This document shows positions 57,550 through 64,000 of a stretch of 64,000 nt of DNA, piece by piece. Within the stretch, counting starts at the first letter, position 1. Every line of letters starts with the position of its first letter. The position numbers and the translations under genes are program-made. The notes below the pieces were generated by a model. The model was not told where the DNA came from and searched no databases. It saw only the letters and a list, made by a program, of their open reading frames with translations. Origin of the DNA: Asterella californica (taxonomy: Eukaryota; Streptophyta; Marchantiopsida; Marchantiales; Aytoniaceae); NCBI GenBank assembly GCA_036924285.1, contig JAYKYS010000019.1, forward strand, positions 4,650,001-4,714,000. Reading direction: 5' to 3'.

Positions 57550-58945
57550 ATGGACTGGAAATTGGGGTGCGTGTTTACATGTCTTCTTTTCTCGACGATG
57601 ATGATTATCACCGAAGGACATCATTATCACGATGAGCGCGTGGTGAGATTTTACGAGGCTCGCGCTCTTGTGGGAAAGGGAGGAATTTGGGATCCGACTA
57701 CGCAGAAGTACTATTATGTGGATATTCAGGGCAAGAGTCTGCACATTTTGACTCTCCGAGGACACGGAATTCTGAAGAGGGAAAATTACGACGTGGGAAT
57801 GACAGTCGGAGCGATGGCTTTGATCGATAGCGGGCGGGGCCTGGTGATGGCGGTGAGGGACGGATTTGGGATTTGGGATTTTTCCAAGAAGAAATTGGAG
57901 CTTGTTTCCACTCCGTATGGGATCGACAGTGGCTGGCGGATGAATGATGGAGCGTGCGATTCCAAAGGAAGGTTTTGGGCGGGGCGCCTCTTCGACACGG
58001 ACGAGAGCATTCCTGGGCAAATTTACCGCCTCGAGACTGACGGCAAGACTGCCACTCCTGTCATCGGCGGAATCTGCTGCACTAACGGAGTGCTCTGGAG
58101 CCCAGACAACACTCTCATGTACGTTCTTAACATTTCCCTCTCGTCCATGTTGTGCTGTGTGTTTCTGCTCTGCTCGTCTGCAACCATTCTGTCGAGTAAA
58201 CCGCCATGCATTAACTGCTTTATGTATATGTTTCCACTCAGATAGATACAGTTCGATGCTCCTCTTAATCAATCAGGACCTGTGCGCTAAAAAACCACTT
58301 GATCTACGTGCATGCACAGGAGACACTCGCTCAGAGATGTAGCTATAGAGATCACGAACTTCGGACACTGTAAAACTACGTCGCATATATATCGCTTCTC
58401 GACAGTTCGGCAGAAATGACAAGCCAGATATTAATTTAAACGTCTGCATGGTTTCTGAGTAGTGTGCAGTAGGGGAATGGGAAATTCAAGCTAGCTAAAC
58501 TTGTTCCGATTAAACATGGATTAGTACTAATTGTTCGTGCTGCAGGTACGTGGGAGACAGCACACTGAAGAAGATATTTGTGTGGGACTACGATGAAGAA
58601 TCGGGCACTCCGAGCAACAAACGTCTTTTCATGGATACGGCCAATTTCTTTGACGGTGTTCCGGATGGTGCCACCATCGACAGGGACGGTTTCCTGTGGA
58701 CATGCTTTTATGACGGGCACAAAATGGCTCGCCTCGCTCCCGACGGGACAGTGGATAGAGTTTATGACCTTCCCGTGCAGAGGCCGACCCAGCCTTCTTG
58801 GTTCGGGCATAAGCTCGATACCCTGCTCATCACCAGCGCCAGTAAGGGCGTGAACATCACCCGCTGGCCTGAGAGTGGCAACATACTCAAACTTCACGTT
58901 GGTTTTAGAGGCCAGTTGAAGGCCAAGTACAAATTGATGCAATGA
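57550..58945 (+). CDS. SMP-30/gluconolactonase/regucalcin-like protein, 322 aa, two exons, secreted
   Basis: Exons 57550-58118 and 58546-58945; the intron has GTACGT and CTGCAG borders and the join is in phase. I chose ATG 57550 because it directly begins a signal peptide (MDWKLGCVFTCLLFSTMM). In-frame ATGs at 57472 and 57514 are possible and would bury it. The six-bladed propeller family is shown by GIWDPTTQKYYYVDI, RMNDGACDSKGRFWAG, CCTNGVLWSPD and VPDGATIDRDGFLW. Metal ligands of the family fit Asn132, Asn179 and Asp230. The first ligand, normally Glu in a GEGP/GESP motif, is Lys43 here (VGKGGIWD), so metal binding and lactonase activity may be changed or lost. Length fits the family plus a signal peptide. 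Confidence 0.88.
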
Positions 58946-59555
58946 TCGAGTTAACGTTGGAAGCTCACCTCGCTCTTCGTTCAATTCGTTCTCTGGACGT
59001 AGTGGGTACGTAGGCTAGGGGTTTGCGTTTGGGATCTATCCACTTGAGCATCAAACTGTGTGATCATGGAGAAAATTGTGACTTTATTATACTCGAGAGA
59101 AACTTTGAGTTGTAACTTCGTGTGATCATGGTCGTTCGTTGGATGGCATGTAGGACGGGTTGCCATGACACACGTTTTCGTTACCATCTGCAGACAGTAT
59201 AATATTACACTATGGTAGCATGAATTCGGACTTTTGTCTTCAAAGTGCAATGAGATCCTTCGGGTCTGAGTCTCTGATATATCCTTCACACGTGCGATCT
59301 TGCTGCGATTCTTAAGTTTGTCTCTCAAGTCCGTTATCATCTCTTGCTTCGAATTCTTTGATTGCATTAGGGGGTCTCAAACCATAGCCCGTCAGATCGA
59401 AAACGGAAATAGGATGTAACTTGCTTATGTCAAAGTTGTAAGGGGAAATGACGGCCGGTTTGAATGGAGTCTGTAACTGAGTTTATGTCTGTGATAGTTT
59501 TCATGACCCTCCTCGGAACTTGAACTGAAATTGTCATAAACTGTTTAGTTATGGC

Positions 59556-59610
59556 ACTTACGTCAAGTGACATAAGTTTGTTACAGGTACCTCAAGAGGT
59601 ACCCTGTAAC
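59556..59610. repeat. Two adjacent palindromes
   Basis: 59556-59577 has 10-bp arms with one mismatch and a 2-nt centre. 59580-59610 has 14/15-nt arms with a single bulge around AA. Confidence 0.7.
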
Positions 59611-59989
59611 GTTTACATCGGATTGCCATGACGCGGATTACAGAAACTGACGTCTAGGGTTACGACTGAAGTTTGAGACCCCCTATTGTTTGAATTAAGG
59701 GGCTGATTCCGTCGAGGCCCACGGAGCTCATATGTCTAAAACTCATTAGCATAAGATGCTTACGTATGGACGGACGTACTTTGGCACCAAAGCGGTCATG
59801 AATCACCGTATTGCTTGTCGACGCAGTAGTTTCCAGTGGGTCAGCCAAATTCCTTATCCCAAGGTAAGGGTTTAGGGTTAGCCTAAACCCTAAACTCTTA
59901 AGGTCAGTGGAGTTTCCTTCCTTGCCACTTTCACTTCTAGAAAGTGGATGTGCTGTTCAAAATTCAAATGCGCTTGAATCGTTTTTCGT

Positions 59990-60335
59990 TCGGATTAAAA
60001 TATTAAAATTCAATTTTAATTAGATAGTTATTATCAAGATAGACTACAACTAATACAAGAATCAAATTTTTATCTCGATTTCATTTCTTCCATTTTTATT
60101 TTTCTCTTTAATTTGCAGAGGACGCGTTGAATGCATGTTATTATTTATTTTGCCCAGCATTATTTATTAACAGAAATATAAATCACCGTACTCGCAGGTA
60201 AGTTGACGAATTCATCCAGTTCCGTAAAATCTGATATCAACTTTCACCCACTCCGATCCCTGGCTCAAGTTTCTTATAAGTTTAGTAAATATTACTTGCT
60301 AAGTGTCCACAATATATCTTTTCAGAAGACAATCG
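59990..60335 (+). repeat. Dispersed repeat, copy B
   Basis: Colinear diverged match to 43435-43765 in the same orientation. Confidence 0.6.
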
Positions 60336-60389
60336 AGAGCCGAATTCCGTGTGCTACCCCCTTAACTAGTGTAGCGCGCGAGGAGGCCC

Positions 60390-61079
60390 TAACATTACGT
60401 TGGTAGTGGTTGCTATTCGGTAGCATAGCTATGGAGTGGTTTTGGAAACAGGAAAAGAGAAAGGAAGTATTGGTAACGCATAGTGTATAATAGTTATGCT
60501 ATTGCATAGTATAACTATGCGATAGTATAGTTATACGTTGATTGTGAAAACCTGAAAAAAAAAAAAGGAGTGAAGGGATTTTTTTGTTGTGTGACAGAAC
60601 AATGGATAGAAGTGATGAAAACCGAAAAGAGAAAGAAAACAGCTTATACCGAATGGAAGTGATGAAAATCAAAATGAGAAAAGAAACAGCAAGAACTGAA
60701 TAAAGTCGTTGTGAAAACAAGAAAAAAGAGAAAAGAGAATAGATCTGGAAAATGATTAACGCATAGTCTCACAATTCCATTGCATGCGGAGCTCCTTATT
60801 ACCAATGTAACGTTATTTCGATTTTGAAAACCAAAGAGGAGATTATTTTTTGCCTTATAGCAAAACGAACAAATGGAATTGTGATGAAAACTAGAAAAGA
60901 AAAGAAAAGTTTAGTGAAAAAGTACGACATAAAAATATTATAAAAGTCAGAAACAAAAAATATATCTAAATAAATCACTAACGCATAACCCCGCAATTCC
61001 ATTGCAAGAGGAGCAACTTATTACCAGTAATGTTTTTCGTAACATTACGCTGATTCAAACTACCAACGTAGTAATGTTA
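60390..61079. mobile_element. MITE candidate with TA flanks
   Basis: Starts TA-ACATTACGTTGGTAG and ends with the reverse complement carrying 3 extra bases (CTACCAACGTAGTAATGT-TA). It is about 690 bp and non-coding, with internal partial repeats: CAATTCCATTGCA units at about 60770 and 60992, each followed by CTTATTACCA. TA flanks suggest a Tc1/mariner-type (Stowaway-like) element. Confidence 0.4.
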
Positions 61080-62447
61080 TAGCAGTTTTAGTTTTGTTTA
61101 CCAATGAAATCCTCGCAAAGTCTCATTTGTTGTTGCACACTATGTACAGGCGAGACTGGATCAGACTATTTTGCCTATAAAACTAACATCCTAACGTCTC
61201 ATACCACCACGGCTACGCAGATACTGGCCGGCATTATTTTATTTATCTGACTTGTCAATAGCTTAGAAAACACCATTTACCCAATATACATCGAAAGTGA
61301 GCCGAGCGCGCGGGGGAGAAAGACGACAAGCGGGGACGCGGGGTGGCGTAAAAGGGCGCCGTAGGTAGACGTTACGAAAATTTTGAAAAACTGGCTGCCG
61401 TTCATTGGCAGAGTTGAGTTGTGTAGTGCGGGAGTGGGGCGAATTAAGACCGGATTAGCGGGAAGGAAAACTGACAGTGCTGCCGATTAGCGTGAATCGA
61501 ATTAGGTTTTGGTTTTAGGTGTAGTGCGGGAGCGAGAGACTGCAGATTAGCGTGAAGGAGAACTGGCACTGCTGTCTTCTCGGGTTGGAGTTTCGTCGTG
61601 TTGCGTTAGAGGAGGAAAAAGGAGGACCACCTCAAGAAAGATTGTGCGACTGCGCGCCTACGAATGAATGGCCCGTTGTTTTGCTTTTGCTTCCTTAGAG
61701 GTCGTGTGTATTGTGTGCGGGAGCGAGACTGCGCGGACGAGGCCTCGGATTAGTTTCGTTGTTTTCTTGCTTGTTCATGGCCTTGCTTGTTCGTGCCTAG
61801 GTAGGTGAATTGTCATCTTGCAGGGTGGGTGAACACTAGGAAGTTTAAATGTAGGGAAATTTAATGTTTTCACTATATGAAATACACGTATGTAGGGAAA
61901 CTGTTCATCAAGGAAAATATAGTAGGTTTAATATTTTATCTAGGAAAAAAAATTTAAATTTCCTATGTTAAGGAAAATTTTTTCACAGTTTCAGAGATGT
62001 AGGTTTTATGATTTCATAATTTTCCTACATCATAGAAATATATAAATTTTATAGGTATAGGTTATATACCAATATAGGTTTTCAAATAAACATAAAATGC
62101 TTTGTAGGGAAGGTAAAACATTCCCTACCCGAGATGGAACCACGTAAACATTTTTAATTTTTAAATTCAAATTTTTTCTCAATTTTCACTTCATTAGATA
62201 GCATTTACTGATAGCATTTACTGATCGTGATGTTTTATATTCTATCCGCACATATGGAGAACTTGATATGAAAAAACCCATGAGATCTGGAATGATTTGA
62301 TTCGAATAACAGTGAAGACTGAAGTAGAACAGAATAGTAAACGCCAAAGTAACGATAATAAAATCATGAGACACTTTACTAAGCTTCAGTCCATTTTACA
62401 GGATGGTTTGAGCTGTACTGTATCGGTTTGAACTGTGTACAAAGTTG
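61080..62447. other. GC-rich patch (61.3-61.8 kb) and AT-rich flank, no gene supported
   Basis: GC-rich DNA with a diverged internal duplication (GTGTAGTGCGGGAG at about 61421 and 61518; GATTAGCGTGAA twice), then AT-rich sequence. It could be a promoter or transposon end, but nothing decides. Confidence 0.35.
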
Positions 62448-63736
62448 TCATAAATGATGAAAATTAAGCTCACGACAACAGCCAGATGATTTTAATACCC
62501 ATTCACCCAAATTTGTTTTCCTCAACCAGATAACAGAGACGGTTCCTCCACCTAATAATGATCGACGAGTAACTGCATCACTGTTAGAGGAGTCCTCCTG
62601 TACAAGATTCAAATCTGCATTCAAATTTTCATCTCCATCCGTCGAGATTGTATTCTGCATAGTATCCACTTGAATATCCACACTTCTGACAACACATAAT
62701 TCTAAGGCACTGATAGAACATCTTTCTAAATGTTGTGCTAACATTACATCTGCTACTTCAGGGTATGGTGGAGGATGGGTCACACATCCAACTCTATACA
62801 TGAAGTCATGAGGTCGATGGTCTTCCATCTCCAGAGCCAATACTTCATTTGGCCGCTGTCTCTGTAATGGAATGAACTTGTACCCGAGTTGAGAGATTGG
62901 TCTATAGTTATCTGCTTCAAAACTCTTCTCCCTGGCATCCAAGAGCTGCATGCCTGAAATTTCATCAATCTTTGGCTCTTCCGTCTCCACAGCAGACCTG
63001 GCGGTGCATGTTGTGATGTTGAAAAGCCATCTGCACTCAAAGAAGATCTCAGTCATATCTTGACATTTGTGATAAAAGAAACGCACGATTCTTGCTTTCC
63101 AGTTCCAATAAAAGACGATTTCTTTGTTGTTGTCTTCTAGTACAACAACATAATCACTTGGACGAAAGATCACCCCTCTCATCATGACAGACTTCAGAGC
63201 TATAACATTCTCACTTAAGATAATATTCTCTATATCTGAGACTATAAACCTCGAACTCCAAAACTTCATCAAATAATCTCTCAGTCCTCTGTGGTTGAGT
63301 TCACCTCGCTTTGGTATCTTAGACCCTACAGCTATTCCTTTCCTAAGTACCTGCACACAAGAACTAGTAAATGCTTCAACTGAAACAGCGTTCCAAATAG
63401 ATTGTGCTAGATCTTGCGTTGGCACTAGTACAATGTGCTTCATATGTGACTCTTGACACACTGTTGAAGTCTATGAAAAACCGCCAACACCATGAAGATA
63501 CTGATGTATCTTTTGTTGTATCCTCTGATATGGCAACAAACCATTGTCGTCTGTCCATATCTGTGCACAACAAGCACTGAAAAACACCCGTGCGTGATGG
63601 GTTATTAAAGTAGCTTCCATATTCTGTCGATTCGTGCTGACATTATTGTATCCCGATACCATCTTCTCAAAACTGTAGCACCAGTATACGTAAGATGGTC
63701 CATGACGATGAATATCGTCTATCATTTCTCCATTTC
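62448..63736 (-). pseudogene. C-terminal part of a CACTA (En/Spm)-like transposase, TNP2/DUF4218 type
   Basis: An open frame with one TAG (about 63469-63471). The 5' piece (63725-63471) reads MIDDIHRHGPSYVYWCYSFEKMVSGYN, like the DUF4218 region found after TNP2 transposase domains. The next piece (63461-62448) includes MMRGVIFRPSDYVVVLED and IFFECRWLFN, the kind of C-terminal domain found in these transposon proteins. An acceptor TTTTCAG precedes the exon at about 63737. The catalytic part would lie beyond the window edge. The stop may be a real nonsense codon or part of an unrecognised intron. Confidence 0.5.
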
Positions 63737-63737
63737 C

Positions 63738-63826
63738 TGAAAAGCACAGAACATTAGTTCACCCAAAAAATCACAACTAATCAGGAAAGCACAGAACATT
63801 AGTTCACCCAAAAAATCACAACTAAT
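63738..63826 (-). repeat. 45-bp tandem duplication covering a splice acceptor
   Basis: Two copies, offset 45 bp, share TTAGTTGTGATTTTTTGGG and TGTTCTGTGCTTT. The gene-proximal copy ends TTTTCAG (acceptor); the distal one reads TTTCCTGA, so only one is a functional acceptor. Confidence 0.75.
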
Positions 63827-64000
63827 GCAAAATACGAGCAAAGTCATGATCGGATCTAACAGAAAGCAAATGATCAGAGCAACATAAAGTATAGTATTAC
63901 TAGTCAAAGAGGCAGATCAAGACGAGATCATGAAGGTGCACTAGTGAGAAGGTAAAACAACTGTTAATCTTACCTGCCACATGCTCCAGTATAGATCCAT

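Larger units (their letters stand above)
58946..60390. other. Intergenic sequence with palindromes and a dispersed repeat
   Basis: No gene supported. Contains paired palindromes at 59556-59610, telomere-like motifs at 59868-59896 (TTTAGGGTT and AACCCTAAA facing each other), and copy B of the dispersed repeat (59990-60335). Confidence 0.45.

Noticed and set aside
57343..58272. 309-codon minus-strand frame opposite the SMP-30-like gene
   Set aside because: It is the antisense of conserved propeller-coding sequence and shows no domain of its own.
59868..59896. Telomeric insertion
   Set aside because: Only two degenerate TTTAGGG-type units face each other; too short to be an interstitial telomere tract.

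Overview
This is plant nuclear DNA. It has spliced genes with GT..AG introns, a plant-type tRNA gene, and dense Ty3/Gypsy and Ty1/Copia retrotransposons, with AT-rich spacers between compact GC-richer genes. The style of the retroelements and the gene set suggest a bryophyte, possibly a Marchantia-like liverwort. That assignment is inference and was not tested by a search.

Layout. 1-6.15 kb: AT-rich spacer with a duplicated palindrome, then a decayed plus-strand reading frame. The frame carries an HUH motif and a Tyr motif of the Rep-endonuclease type, and a solo LTR (2859-4169) sits inside it. 6.15-26.1 kb: an old, stop-riddled plus-strand Ty3/Gypsy element (element III) with short LTRs, two CCHC knuckles, protease, RT, RNase H, integrase and a C-terminal PHD finger. 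It is split by a younger, complete minus-strand Ty3/Gypsy element (element I, 9194-19990, 2.4-kb LTRs). 26.1-29.6 kb: AT-rich spacer, then a probable promoter. 29.6-39.9 kb: a plus-strand R2R3-MYB gene of the FOUR LIPS/MYB88 type. An antisense tRNA-Leu(CAG) lies in one intron, and a very young Copia element (32594-37339, identical LTRs) lies inside one of its exons. 40.3-42.4 kb: a two-exon minus-strand LCAT-like acyltransferase/lipase gene, convergent with the MYB gene. 43-45.4 kb: AT-rich spacer. 45.4-53.75 kb: a degenerate minus-strand Ty3/Gypsy element (element II) related to element I. A solo LTR of its own family is inserted in its gag, and its integrase end is fused abnormally to a second leader-gag fragment. 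53.75-57.4 kb: fragments of unidentified reading frames in AT-rich DNA. 57.5-58.95 kb: a two-exon SMP-30/gluconolactonase-like gene with a TATA box and a signal peptide. 59-62.4 kb: palindromes, a dispersed repeat, a MITE candidate and a GC-rich patch. 62.4-64 kb: the C-terminal part of a CACTA-like (TNP2/DUF4218) transposase gene on the minus strand, running off the window.

The three host-like genes are independent functions and not an operon. Most of the rest is a layered history of insertions. The best candidates for something new are the Rep/HUH element near the left end, the PHD finger on a Gypsy integrase, the CpG-centred 4-bp target duplications shared by the element I/II group, and the disruption of the MYB gene by an apparently very recent Copia insertion.
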